64,000 bases of DNA from Labedella phragmitis (GCF_004078635.1 NZ_RZNB01000001.1:620001-684000); one strand, 5' to 3'; shown: positions 1 through 7,519, counted from the first letter of the stretch. The notes: generated by a model not told the origin, from the letters alone. A program made the numbers and translations.

Positions 1-96
1 GGCGACGCCGCGCCAGTGCGCGAGTTCCTCGCGTGAGGCGGTGCCGCTCCACGGGGAGCGGGTCGTGTCGATCGTCTGCGTCGTCGTGTCCGTCAC
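1..96 (-). CDS. N-terminal fragment of a gene running off the window, possibly an acyl-CoA-dehydrogenase-like monooxygenase
   Basis: Reading leftward from a GTG at 96, 32 codons stay open to the window edge and begin VTDTTTQTIDTTRSPWSG. An AAGGAG ribosome site lies about 9 bases before the GTG, inside the end of the preceding flavin monooxygenase gene, whose stop is 1 base away, so the two genes are translationally coupled in one operon. The visible residues are an unstructured N-terminus and do not identify the family. A second monooxygenase of the acyl-CoA dehydrogenase/DszC type is a common partner of the upstream family; that is only a guess from context. Confidence 0.5.
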   Translation of the reverse strand, partial: MTDTTTQTIDTTRSPWSGTASREELAHWRGVA

Positions 97-97
97 G

Positions 98-1546
98 TCA
101 GGCTCCTTGCGGTTCGAGGTCGGCTGCCGAGCCGAAGAGGGAAGGGGCGGTATCGTCGGCCGCGCTGGGACCGTCGGCGAACGCGCCGCGGTAGGCATGC
201 GCAGGGTGCCACGCCGGCACGTCGGGCGAGCCGGTGCCGTTGAGCCGGCCGCGCAGCGTCCCCTCGGGGTACTCGTCCCACACGCGGCCACGGCGGCGCA
301 GCTCGGGGATGAGGAGCTCGACGACGTCCTCGAAGGTGCCGGGGGTCACGACGTAGGCGAGGTTGAACCCGTCGATGCCGCCCACCTCGATCCACCGCTC
401 GAGCTCGTCGGCGACTGTCGCCGCGCTGCCGACGATCACGGGACCGATGCCCCCGATGCCGACGTAGTGCGCGATGTCGCGTGGCGTCCACTTCCGCTCG
501 GGGTCGTACTGCGTGAAGATCGCGAGGGCCGATCGTGCGGCGTCGGTGTCGACGTACGTGAGCGGGACGTCGGGGTCGTACTGCGAGAGGTCGAGTCCCG
601 ACCAGCCGCCGTAGAGGGCGAGGGCGCCGTCGAGACTCACGTACGGGCGGTAGGAGTCGTACTTCTGCTGCGCCTCCTCGTCCGTGTCCGCCACGATCAC
701 CGTCGCGAGGGTGAGGATCTTGACGCTGTCGCGCGGACGACCGATCTGTTCGGCGCGGTCGCGGATGTCGTCGGTGATGCGTCGCGTCAACTCCGGCTTG
801 AGTCCGTTGATGAAGATGGCCTCGCCGTGCTTCGCGGCGAACTCGCGACCGCGCGACGACGCCCCCGCCTGGAAGATGACCGGTGTGCGCTGGGGGCTCG
901 GCTCCGACAAGTGGACCCCCGGCACCTGGAAGTGCTCGCCGACGTGGCCGATCGGGTGCACCTTCGTCGGGTCCGTGTAGACGCCGCGCTCACGATCGAT
1001 CACGACCGCGTCGTCCTCCCACGACCCCTCCCACAGCTTGTAGGTGACGTCGAGGAACTCGTCGCCGATGCCGTAGCGGTCGTCGTGCCCGATCTGCGTG
1101 CCGAGGCCGAGGTTGCGGGCCGCCGAGTCGAGATACGAGGTGACGACGTTCCAGCCGACCCGGCCCTTCGTGAAGTGGTCGAGCGTGGAGAAGCGGCGCG
1201 CCAGCGCGTAGGGCAGCTCGTACGTCGAGGCGACGGTGACTCCGAAGCCGAGGTGCTCGGTGGCGTGGGCCATGGCGGAGACCTGCACGATGGGATCGCC
1301 GACGGGGATCTGCGCGGAGTCCTCGAGCGCCGTCGCGGCGGAGTGCCGGTAGACGTCGTAGACGCCGACCACGTCGGCGATGAAGAGCGCGTCGAAGGTG
1401 CCGCGCTCGAGCAGCTTCGCGAGATCGACCCAGTAGTCGAGCGAGTTGTACCGGTGCGCCTGGTTGTCGGGATGCTTCCACAGGCCGGGGGCCTGGTGGG
1501 TGACGCAGCTCATGTCGAACGCGTTGAGGATGATGCGCGATGCCAT
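98..1546 (-). CDS. LLM-class flavin-dependent monooxygenase (NtaA/SnaA/DszA family)
   Basis: 482 residues. The protein is a bacterial-luciferase-like TIM barrel that uses reduced FMN supplied by a separate reductase. It begins MASRIILNAFDMSCVTHQAPGLW; the HQAPGLW region, the GRVGWNVVTSY block near residue 115-125 and GASSRGREFAA near 235 are typical of the NtaA/SnaA/DszA group, which oxidises chelators, sulfones or heterocycles. The frame is open 58 codons further upstream, but the start at 1546 has GGAG 9 bases upstream and gives the normal family length. The gene is divergent from an ABC importer at 1791 and is coupled to the partial gene at 1-96. The substrate cannot be read from sequence; the adjacent importer may bring it in. 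Confidence 0.85.
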   Translation of the reverse strand: MASRIILNAFDMSCVTHQAPGLWKHPDNQAHRYNSLDYWVDLAKLLERGTFDALFIADVVGVYDVYRHSAATALEDSAQIPVGDPIVQVSAMAHATEHLGFGVTVASTYELPYALARRFSTLDHFTKGRVGWNVVTSYLDSAARNLGLGTQIGHDDRYGIGDEFLDVTYKLWEGSWEDDAVVIDRERGVYTDPTKVHPIGHVGEHFQVPGVHLSEPSPQRTPVIFQAGASSRGREFAAKHGEAIFINGLKPELTRRITDDIRDRAEQIGRPRDSVKILTLATVIVADTDEEAQQKYDSYRPYVSLDGALALYGGWSGLDLSQYDPDVPLTYVDTDAARSALAIFTQYDPERKWTPRDIAHYVGIGGIGPVIVGSAATVADELERWIEVGGIDGFNLAYVVTPGTFEDVVELLIPELRRRGRVWDEYPEGTLRGRLNGTGSPDVPAWHPAHAYRGAFADGPSAADDTAPSLFGSAADLEPQGA

Positions 1547-1568
1547 CTGGCTCTGCTCCGCTTCCTGA

Positions 1569-1635
1569 TCGGGCGCCCCGGGGGGCCGTGGTCCGCCGAC
1601 GCTACCGAAGCCGTCGGGCGCCCCGGAAGGGCCGT
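1569..1635. repeat. Pair of imperfect direct repeats in the divergent promoter region
   Basis: TCGGGCGCCCCGG followed by GGGGCCGT (1569-1589) recurs as the same 13-mer followed by AAGGGCCGT (1614-1635). Each copy contains a GGGCGCCC palindrome. The repeats lie in the 244-bp gap between the monooxygenase (leftward) and the solute-binding protein (rightward), just upstream of the monooxygenase start. They may bind a regulator of the divergent genes; GC-rich sequence makes chance repeats possible. Confidence 0.3.
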
Positions 1636-1790
1636 CGACACACGGCGAAACGTTCGGAGGACACACTTCGTCACACCGTGTCGTCGTCTTACGTCGGGCC
1701 TTCCGTCGGGTGTCGACCACTCCTACATTTCGAGGAGCCGCCCGGTCGTCGGGCTACCAGCACCCTCCCTCAGCACACCAGGAGACCACC

Positions 1791-3134
1791 ATGACCAGCA
1801 CCCGATCCCCGTTCGGACGCCGCAGCCGCGGCGCCGCGTTCGTCGCCGGAGCCGCCGCCGTGGCAATGACACTCTCCGCGTGCGCGGGAGGGGCGGCGAG
1901 CGGCGCGAACGCCGACGGTGACTTCAGCGGCGAGGAACTGACCGTCCTCCTCATCTCCTCGCACGAGGGCGCCTCCGAGTGGCTCTCCACGGAGTTCGAG
2001 AAGAAGACCGGGGCGAAGATCAATCCGGTCATCGTCCCCTACGACGAGATCGGGTCGAAGCTCGCGCTCGACCAGCAGTCGGGAGCGAACACGATCGACG
2101 TCGCAGCGCCCTGGTACGTCTCCCTCGGCGATCTCGCCGCCGACGGCGCCATCCAGGACCTCACCGAGTGGGTCGACGGCGACGACGACATCGACGTCGA
2201 CGACTTCATCCCCTCGATCTGGGAGCCGTACAGCCAGGTCGACGGCAAGACCTACGGACTGCCGTTCGACGGTGACACCCACGTCCTCTTCTACAACACG
2301 GAGATCCTGGCGCGGAACGGCTTCGACGCTCCGCCCGCGACGTGGGACGAGTACCTCGAGCAGACGAAGACCATCACCGAGAACGAGAGCGCCAACGGCG
2401 TCTACGGCGCGGCGATCTTCGGTCAGAAGTCGCCTCTCATCCTCGGTGCGAGCTTCGCCAACCGGCTCGCGGGCTTCGGCGGGGAATTCCTCGACGAGAG
2501 CGGCGAGCCCACGATCAACACCCCGGAGGCGGTCGCCGCGGCACAGGCTCTCGTGGACGTGAACGACTACGCGCTGCCGACTCCGGCCGAGACCGACTTC
2601 GGCGCCGGCAACAGCGCCTGGTTCGCGGGCAAGGTCGGCTTCATCGAGAACTGGACCGACCTCGGCGTCCGGTCGCAGGACCCGGAGAGCGGCTCCGAGG
2701 TCGTCGACCAGTGGGGTGTCACGTTCCTCCCGACGGGTGGCGACAACACCGCATCGCGCGCGTCGCTCGTCGCCGGGTTCAGCTGGGTCATCGCCGCGAA
2801 CACGCAGAAGACGGAGCTCGCCCAGGAGTTCATCGAGTGGGCCGCGTCGAGCGAGGTCAACGCGAAGCTGCTGACGGAGCTGCCGCCGACGGGGATCGAT
2901 CCGAACCGCATCTTGTCGCTCGAGGACGAGACCTACGGCACCGAGTTCCCCGAGATCCAGGAGGCGAACCGGGCGACGCTCGACGGTGCGCTCGCCTGGC
3001 CGACCGGCGAGAACTCGACGGAAGCCGCGCAGGTCCTCACCGATGAACTCGCCAAGCTGCTGGCGGGCGAAGGCGGCACGGCCCAGGAGACCCTCGACCG
3101 GGTGCAGGCCGAGTGGGAAGACCTCTTCGGGTGA
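1791..3134 (+). CDS. ABC transporter solute-binding lipoprotein (family 1, sugar/oligosaccharide type)
   Basis: 447 residues. ATG at 1791 follows an AGGAG at 1780-1784. The N-terminus is an arginine-rich n-region, a hydrophobic stretch and the lipobox LSAC, so the mature protein is a membrane-anchored lipoprotein outside the cell. The body is an extracellular solute-binding protein of family 1 (MalE/UgpB fold), with the typical LPFDGDTHVLFYNTEIL and a GFSWVIAANT segment. It is the first gene of an importer operon and overlaps the next gene by 4 bp. No ATPase gene is present, as is common for this family in actinobacteria, where a shared MsiK-type ATPase serves several importers. The ligand is unknown. 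Confidence 0.9.
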   Translation: MTSTRSPFGRRSRGAAFVAGAAAVAMTLSACAGGAASGANADGDFSGEELTVLLISSHEGASEWLSTEFEKKTGAKINPVIVPYDEIGSKLALDQQSGANTIDVAAPWYVSLGDLAADGAIQDLTEWVDGDDDIDVDDFIPSIWEPYSQVDGKTYGLPFDGDTHVLFYNTEILARNGFDAPPATWDEYLEQTKTITENESANGVYGAAIFGQKSPLILGASFANRLAGFGGEFLDESGEPTINTPEAVAAAQALVDVNDYALPTPAETDFGAGNSAWFAGKVGFIENWTDLGVRSQDPESGSEVVDQWGVTFLPTGGDNTASRASLVAGFSWVIAANTQKTELAQEFIEWAASSEVNAKLLTELPPTGIDPNRILSLEDETYGTEFPEIQEANRATLDGALAWPTGENSTEAAQVLTDELAKLLAGEGGTAQETLDRVQAEWEDLFG

Positions 3135-4084
3135 CGGAGTCGGCCACGCGCCCTTCGACAGGCTCAGGGAGTGAACATTCCGGTAGTCGGGATCGTCCTG
3201 CAGAACGCAGCCGCTCCCGCACCACCTGGCCGCGCCGCGTCTTCGTGACGCCCGCGATCCTGACGCTCGTCGTCCTCGGGGCGTACCCGCTCGTCTTCAT
3301 CGCCCTCGCCGCTGTCACCGAATCGAGCCTCGGTCGGCCGTTCCAGGAGCTCGTCGGAACGGCGACGGTCGAGGACGTGCTCGGGGACGCCGACGTCGTC
3401 GCGTCCCTCGTCCGCGGCGTCGTCTACGCGGTCCTCGTCGCGCTCGTGAGCGTCGTCCTCGGCGTCACGACGGCGGTCGCGCTCTGGCGATCGGTGCGGG
3501 CAGGCTCGGTCACGCGCACGCTCCTACTCCTGCCGATGATCACGCCGCCCGTCGTGGTGGGCATCCTCTGGAAGCTCGTCTTCAATCCGTCGGGCGGACT
3601 CGTCGACACGGCGCTGCGGTTCGTCCTCCCCGGCGCCGACCCCGTGTCGGTGCTGTCGTACCCCGTCCTCGCCTTCGCCGGGATCGCCCTCGCCGACGTG
3701 TGGGAGTGGACGCCGCTCATCGTCCTCCTCGTGTTCGCCGCCCTCATCGGGCAGGACACGGAGGTGGGGGAGGCCGCGGCACTCGACGGCGCTCACGGCT
3801 TCCGGCTCTTCTCGAGCATCACGCTCCCCGCGATCGCCGGCACGATCGGTGCGGCCTTCCTCATCCGCCTCGTGCTCGCCTTCAAGGTGTTCGACCTCGT
3901 CTACATCATGACGTCGGGCGGGCCAGGGCAAGCGACGACCCTGCCCGCCTATGTGATCTGGCAAGCGGCCCTGCAGCAGTTCGACGTCGGCCGAGCGGCC
4001 GTCATCACCCTCCTGCTCGCCGCCGTCGTCACGATCGTGACGCTGCCCGTCGTGGCCATCACCCGGAGGCTCCACAATGACTGA
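3131..4084 (+). CDS. ABC transporter permease (MalF/UgpA type)
   Basis: 317 residues from a GTG at 3131 that overlaps the stop of the binding protein (GTGA). It has six predicted membrane helices and the inner-membrane permease EAA loop (EAAALDGAHGFRLFSSITLPAI) that contacts the ATPase. The first 40 or so residues are polar and unusual: they are encoded partly by a REP-like sequence at 3151-3170. The functional N-terminus may therefore be later, but no better in-frame start with a ribosome site is visible. It is partnered with the permease at 4077. Confidence 0.88.
   Translation: MTESATRPSTGSGSEHSGSRDRPAERSRSRTTWPRRVFVTPAILTLVVLGAYPLVFIALAAVTESSLGRPFQELVGTATVEDVLGDADVVASLVRGVVYAVLVALVSVVLGVTTAVALWRSVRAGSVTRTLLLLPMITPPVVVGILWKLVFNPSGGLVDTALRFVLPGADPVSVLSYPVLAFAGIALADVWEWTPLIVLLVFAALIGQDTEVGEAAALDGAHGFRLFSSITLPAIAGTIGAAFLIRLVLAFKVFDLVYIMTSGGPGQATTLPAYVIWQAALQQFDVGRAAVITLLLAAVVTIVTLPVVAITRRLHND
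3151..3170. repeat. REP-like extragenic element captured in a coding region
   Basis: CCCTTCGACAGGCTCAGGGA resembles the repetitive element (half-palindrome of the CCTGAGCCTGTCGAAGG type) that is scattered between genes in many actinobacteria and proteobacteria. Here it sits inside the first codons of the permease gene. No other copy was noticed in this window. Confidence 0.5.
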
Positions 4085-5072
4085 CGCGTTCCCGTTGCGC
4101 CTCGCTGCGGCCCCGCACACGGCATCGACGGCCACGGTTCCGCCGCCGTCCGCTCCCACAGCGTCCGGCGACGGGTCGTCGAATCGAGCGACGACACACT
4201 CGACCTCGACCTCGACCTCGACCTCGACCTCGCGCTGGCGATCCGGCGGACGGCGGCGTCGCACGAGCGGTCGATCGGTGACCGCGAGCGTGTGGGTGGT
4301 GCTGTCGTTGCTCGCGGCGCTCGTCCCGCTCGCCTACCTCGTGTCGGTGTCGCTCATGAGTCAGGGGCAGATCTCCGCCGGATCGCTCGTACCGACACCG
4401 CCGGATTGGGGCAACTGGACTGCTGCGCTGACGGAGACGGGTCTTCCCCGCGCCGTGCTGAACTCGGTGATCGGGTCGCTCGGCGGCGCCGTCCTGACGC
4501 TCGTGTTCGCGCTCCCCGCCGCGTGGGCGATGGCGCGCCACCGTACCGGGGGCCGATCACTCGCCGGTCTCGTCCTGAGCCCGTGGCTGCTGCCGCCGAT
4601 CGTGGCGATCGTCCCGCTCTTCACCCTGTTGCGGGTCCTGAGCCTCAACAACACGCTCGTCGGGCTCACCGTCGTGTACGCGTTCGCGAACACCGCCGTC
4701 GCGATCTGGCTCCTGGAGGGGTTCGTCCGACGGCTTCCGGTCGAACTCGACGAGGCGGCTCAGCTCGACGGCGCCGGGGAGTGGCGGGTGCTCGTGAGCG
4801 TCGTGACGCCGCTGCTGACTCCCGCTCTCGTTGCTGTGGGCGTGATTGTGGCGGTGCTCAACTACAACGAGTTCCTGTTCGCGACGTTCCTCACGCAGGG
4901 ACCGGACGCGCAGACCGTGCCGGTGGTGCTCTCGCTGCTCCTCGGTGAGCGGGTGCAGGATTTCGGCAAGATCGCCGCGGCGTCGCTCATCGGTGTCGTC
5001 CCCGTCTTCGCCGCGGCGGTGTTCCTGCAACGACGATTGGTCACGGGCCTGACCGCCGGCGCGGTCAAGTGA
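4077..5072 (+). CDS. ABC transporter permease (MalG/UgpE type)
   Basis: 331 residues; ATG at 4077 overlaps the preceding permease by 8 bp. A long polar N-terminal extension of about 65 residues, rich in Ser/Thr, precedes six membrane helices and the EAA loop (ELDEAAQLDGAGEWRVLVSV). Residues about 41-51 are an alternating Ser-Thr run encoded by a CTCGAC hexamer repeated five times. The extension is not conserved in the family and may vary in length by repeat slippage without breaking the frame. The gene ends 2 bases before a strong terminator. Confidence 0.88.
   Translation: MTDAFPLRLAAAPHTASTATVPPPSAPTASGDGSSNRATTHSTSTSTSTSTSRWRSGGRRRRTSGRSVTASVWVVLSLLAALVPLAYLVSVSLMSQGQISAGSLVPTPPDWGNWTAALTETGLPRAVLNSVIGSLGGAVLTLVFALPAAWAMARHRTGGRSLAGLVLSPWLLPPIVAIVPLFTLLRVLSLNNTLVGLTVVYAFANTAVAIWLLEGFVRRLPVELDEAAQLDGAGEWRVLVSVVTPLLTPALVAVGVIVAVLNYNEFLFATFLTQGPDAQTVPVVLSLLLGERVQDFGKIAAASLIGVVPVFAAAVFLQRRLVTGLTAGAVK
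4199..4228. repeat. CTCGAC hexanucleotide repeat, five units
   Basis: Five perfect tandem CTCGAC units lie within the permease gene and encode Ser-Thr repeats near its cytoplasmic N-terminus. Because the unit is six bases, slippage would change length but not frame. Confidence 0.9.
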
Positions 5073-5074
5073 CG

Positions 5075-5114
5075 TGGTCGCGGGTGTGTTCCCCGGGGGA
5101 CACACCCGCGACCA
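5075..5114. terminator. Bidirectional terminator between convergent operons
   Basis: TGGTCGCGGGTGTG at 5075-5088 pairs perfectly with CACACCCGCGACCA at 5101-5114, and the interior (TTCCCCGGGGGA) extends the stem further. It lies between the stop of the importer operon and the convergent lipase gene, so it can serve both strands. There is no T-run, as is usual in this high-GC DNA. Confidence 0.85.
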
Positions 5115-5129
5115 GGCGGCGCCGGGTGG

Positions 5130-6104
5130 TCAGCAGGTCGGCGTGACCGCCGTCGTGGGGTCGAGTGCATTCAGGATGAGTCGCGACGCGACGCCGTCGT
5201 ACGGCAGGCTGTCGTGGATCGTGACGTTGCCTGGGCACGCATCCTGCACCGTTCGGTTGACGACACCGTCTCCCGTGAGGAAGGCGCTCGTGTGGGGCAC
5301 GACGACCTGGTCGACGGTGCTCGCGATGACCTCGTAGCGCACACCGGGAACGGTGTCGGGCCACGCCGCCATGGTCGTCAGGAAGTTCGACCCCGCTCGC
5401 TGCTGCGAGCACGCGGCGCACACGAAGGCGGTCCATCCGTAGCCCTGATCGAGGGAGTCGAGGAGCGAGTAGGACGCCGTGCTCGTGCCGTGGCTCGACG
5501 GGGCCAGAGCGACCAGCTGATCCACGTCCGCCCCTCCGCCGAGGGGACCGAGGTAGTAACGGGCCATGAGCCCTCCCTGCGAGAAGCCGACGAGGTCGAC
5601 CCTGCCCGCACCGGTCGCCTGGCGCACGCTCGACACGAACATCTGCAACTGCGCCGCGCTCGTCGGGATGTCGCGGATGCCCTTCGTGGGGATGCTGCGG
5701 TACCCGCCGTAGTCGAGGGCGAAGACGCAATAACCCTGGTCGGCGAGCTGGGGAGCGAGCTGCGACCAGCTTCGCCGCGAACTGTCGAACGTGCCGTGCA
5801 CGAGGACGACCGGCTCGGGATGCGCCGCCGACGGGGTGCACGAGAAGTCGTTGGAGCCCGCGGGTGAGATCGCCGGCAGCACGCGCTCGACAGCGTTCGG
5901 AAGGATGACGGGAGAGGACGCGACCGCTTGAGCGCGGGTGCGTTCGCCGGTGCGCTGCGGTTCGGTCCAGGCGTCGGACGTCGACTGGAGGTCGGGGTAC
6001 GCGTCGAGTGCCGAGGCGGGGGAGGCGGCGACGATGCCGGCGCCCGTGACGGCCAGGGTGAGGGCCGCCGAGGAGGCGATCCTGCGGAAGGTGGACACTT
6101 TCAT
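5130..6104 (-). CDS. Secreted triacylglycerol lipase/esterase (alpha/beta hydrolase)
   Basis: 324 residues. A Sec signal peptide (charged start, hydrophobic core, cleavage near ASPASA) is followed by an alpha/beta hydrolase of the bacterial lipase class 2 type. The oxyanion-hole segment VVLVHGTFDSS lies near residue 100 and the nucleophile elbow GFSQGG near 170; an acid and a histidine (HTSAFLTGDGVVN) occur late in the chain. Paired cysteines (CAACSQQ, DACPG, final C) suggest extracellular disulfides. The gene converges on the importer operon at a shared terminator and has its own promoter region (6105-6325). Confidence 0.85.
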   Translation of the reverse strand: MKVSTFRRIASSAALTLAVTGAGIVAASPASALDAYPDLQSTSDAWTEPQRTGERTRAQAVASSPVILPNAVERVLPAISPAGSNDFSCTPSAAHPEPVVLVHGTFDSSRRSWSQLAPQLADQGYCVFALDYGGYRSIPTKGIRDIPTSAAQLQMFVSSVRQATGAGRVDLVGFSQGGLMARYYLGPLGGGADVDQLVALAPSSHGTSTASYSLLDSLDQGYGWTAFVCAACSQQRAGSNFLTTMAAWPDTVPGVRYEVIASTVDQVVVPHTSAFLTGDGVVNRTVQDACPGNVTIHDSLPYDGVASRLILNALDPTTAVTPTC

Positions 6105-6249
6105 GGGTGGTGGTCTCCGATCGTCGGGGCGGCCTGGCGGCCGACTCGCGTCGAAGCCTAGGGAAGCGAGTGCTCCTCACGTTCGAGTTGTCCACGGAAA
6201 GCCCCACGCGGCGGATCGTGTCCGGTCGTCCCCTTGACTCCCGCCTCGA

Positions 6250-6280
6250 TTGGCGTCCCGACGCGTGTGCCTGATAGGCT
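6250..6280 (+). promoter_or_regulatory. Possible tRNA-Arg promoter
   Basis: TTGGCG at 6250-6255 and TAGGCT at 6275-6280 could be -35 and -10 boxes, about 46 bases before the mature tRNA. Spacing is 19 bases, longer than ideal. Confidence 0.35.
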
Positions 6281-6655
6281 CTATCTCGGTCTGCGGGCGG
6301 GAAATCGTCTCGACAGCCGACAACTGCGCCCGTAGCTCAACGGATAGAGCATCTGACTACGGATCAGAAGGTTGGGGGTTCGAATCCCTCCGGGCGCACA
6401 CTGGTTGAGACAGTAGAAGGTTCGGCCCCGTCCTCGGACGGGGCCTACGTCAACGCCGGACGCCTCAGCCCACCCAAGCAGGTAGAGCCGGCGTGGCTCG
6501 CGGAAGCCCGATTCGTAGTTCGAGATTGTCTGTCGAGACATACCGGCCTTCGCCGCGAACGCAGCCTGGTCGAGCCCCGTGAGCTCGCGCGCCTTCCGCA
6601 GCCGATCCGCCACCGTGAACTCGGGGACGACGCCCCGTGCGCTAATCATCGTCAT
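6281..6655 (-). CDS. Phage immunity repressor (XRE helix-turn-helix) whose 3' end crosses attL
   Basis: 124 residues from the ATG at 6655, which follows GGGA by 10 bases; a start at 6649 is also possible. The motif TVADRLRKARELTGLDQ then AAFAAKAGMSRQTISNYESG is a Cro/C1-type helix-turn-helix near residues 15-50. The frame then runs through the attachment core (GPVRGRGRTFYCLNQ) and on, antisense to the tRNA, to a stop at 6279-6283. In the excised circle the same frame would leave the core into phage DNA and stop after about 101 residues (ending LLFCSP). The layout matches mycobacteriophages such as BPs, where attP lies in the repressor gene. The antisense-of-tRNA tail is itself probably of no function. 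Confidence 0.8.
   Translation of the reverse strand: MTMISARGVVPEFTVADRLRKARELTGLDQAAFAAKAGMSRQTISNYESGFREPRRLYLLGWAEASGVDVGPVRGRGRTFYCLNQCAPGGIRTPNLLIRSQMLYPLSYGRSCRLSRRFPARRPR
6326..6398 (+). tRNA. tRNA-Arg (anticodon ACG)
   Basis: A complete cloverleaf: acceptor GCGCCCG pairs with CGGGCGC, the D arm is GCTC/GAGC, the anticodon stem TCTGA/TCAGA encloses loop CTACGGA with anticodon ACG, and the T arm holds GGTTCGAAT. The discriminator base is A and CCA is not encoded. The 3' half belongs to the 82-bp repeat that bounds the prophage, so the gene was left intact by integration. A terminator hairpin follows at 6424-6445. Confidence 0.97.
6365..6446. repeat. attL: left copy of the 82-bp attachment repeat
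   Basis: These 82 bp are identical to 23117-23198. They span the tRNA-Arg 3' half from the anticodon stem, the spacer and the terminator hairpin. Identity continues imperfectly to the left into the anticodon loop (GACTAC shared). The distance between copies, 16,752 bp, predicts the size of the excised phage genome. The core also encodes, on the minus strand, the C-terminal part of the prophage repressor. Confidence 0.95.
6424..6445. terminator. Terminator of tRNA-Arg (within attL)
   Basis: GGCCCCGTCC and GGACGGGGCC form a near-continuous stem with a CTCG loop, 26 bases after the tRNA. It has no T-run. The same hairpin is duplicated in attR at 23176-23197. Confidence 0.8.
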
Positions 6656-6685
6656 AGCGTCATCGTCCCACATTTGGTTGCAGAG

Positions 6686-6764
6686 CGACAACTTCGTACG
6701 ACACGCCCATACGTAGTCAAATGACAACCGTGTAATTCATGTCTATCGTAGGCACGTGACTACG
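6686..6764. promoter_or_regulatory. Divergent immunity promoters and likely operator
   Basis: Rightward: ATGACA (6721-6726), a 17-base spacer and TATCGT (6744-6749) place transcription at about 6756, exactly the GTG of the next gene, so that mRNA would be leaderless. Leftward: TTGACT and TACGAA (plus-strand 6693-6698) suggest a repressor transcript from about 6686. CGTAGTCA at 6712-6719 and TGACTACG at 6757-6764 form an 8-bp inverted pair flanking the promoters and are candidate operator half sites. Confidence 0.5.
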
Positions 6765-6923
6765 ACCGGGCCCTACCTCACCACGGCGCAGCTTGCTGCC
6801 GCGCGGGGAGTGACGAAACAGGCAATCAGCAAGGCCGTGCGCGAGGAGCGCCTCGAGCCGGCGATCGTGCTCCGCAATGGCTACTACCTGTTCAACCCCG
6901 ACGAGCTCGAGGGCGACGAGTGA
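6756..6923 (+). CDS. Small Cro/excisionase-like helix-turn-helix protein
   Basis: 55 residues from GTG. The sequence YLTTAQLAAARGVTKQAISK is a MerR/excisionase-type helix-turn-helix, followed by a short wing (IVLRNGYYLFNPDEL). It is the first rightward gene opposite the repressor, the position of Cro or Xis in temperate phages. It appears leaderless and overlaps the next gene by 4 bp (GTGA). Whether it acts as Cro, Xis or both cannot be told from sequence. Confidence 0.7.
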   Translation: MTTTGPYLTTAQLAAARGVTKQAISKAVREERLEPAIVLRNGYYLFNPDELEGDE

Positions 6924-7519
6924 GCGTCGAGTCAATGGCGATCGCGCTCAACCACTCGCAGACGAGCGGCACGGCCAAGCTCGTCCTCATCGGGATCGCG
7001 AATCACGACGGCGACGGCGGCTCGTGGCCCTCGGTCGCCACTCTCGCTCGCTACGCCGGCGTGACGCCGCGCAACGTGCAGAAGGCCATTGACGTCCTCG
7101 TGAAGCTCGGAGAGGTCAAGCGGCTGGCCAATCAGGGCGGTACTCACCGTACGCCCGACCATGCACGACCGAACCTCTATCGGTTCGAGCTCAAGTGCCC
7201 GCCGACGTGCGATCGATCGAGCGCTCACCGGACCCGCGAGCCGCTGCCGGGACTCGAGTTCTCCACAGGGGTGTCGCTTCCGACAGGGGGTGTCGCTTCC
7301 GACAGGGGAGGGGTGTCGCGAGCGACACCCGAACCGTCCTCCAACCACCCCTACTCATCTAGAGAAGAAACTTACGTACCTGAACGCGGGCGCGAGGCAG
7401 AGTCGGACGCCTACGGCGCGACCCCTAGAGCCGCTAGCGCGTCTACCGGATGCACGCACCGCATGGTGACGGATCGTCACTGCGAGATGGGCTGCCCGCC
7501 CCTCGAGGCACGCTCGTGA
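6920..7519 (+). CDS. Helix-turn-helix replication initiator-like protein carrying internal iterons
   Basis: 199 residues from a GTG overlapping the previous stop. The N-terminal ~90 residues are a winged-helix domain (SWPSVATLARYAGVTPRNVQ, then LVKLGEVKRL) like the phage replication/helix-turn-helix_36 type proteins. The middle is low complexity and encodes three TGTCG/CGACA palindromes (7270-7330) that are read in shifted frames, so selection acts on DNA, not protein. Cysteines near the C-terminus (CTHRMVTDRHCEMGCPP) could bind metal. The arrangement recalls the lambda O gene, where the initiator gene contains its own origin. Confidence 0.65.
   Translation: MSVESMAIALNHSQTSGTAKLVLIGIANHDGDGGSWPSVATLARYAGVTPRNVQKAIDVLVKLGEVKRLANQGGTHRTPDHARPNLYRFELKCPPTCDRSSAHRTREPLPGLEFSTGVSLPTGGVASDRGGVSRATPEPSSNHPYSSREETYVPERGREAESDAYGATPRAASASTGCTHRMVTDRHCEMGCPPLEARS
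7270..7330. other. Iteron cluster, candidate phage replication origin
   Basis: GGTGTCGCTTCCGACAGG occurs at 7270-7287 and 7289-7306, and a third, more symmetric copy GGTGTCGCGAGCGACACC at 7312-7329. Each contains TGTCG...CGACA palindromic arms. Spacing is 19-23 bp, about two helix turns. They lie inside the initiator-like gene just after its DNA-binding domain. Confidence 0.6.

Noticed and set aside
41-1921. A 626-residue plus-strand open frame
   Set aside because: Antisense to the flavin monooxygenase, whose motifs are clear; no ribosome site or domain.
6281-6364. Treating the antisense-of-tRNA tail as proof of a false gene
   Set aside because: Such peptides are well-known spurious translations, and alone I would reject it. 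Here it continues a genuine helix-turn-helix domain in frame through the att core, and the same frame recurs at the second prophage, so the gene is kept while the tail is regarded as functionally doubtful.
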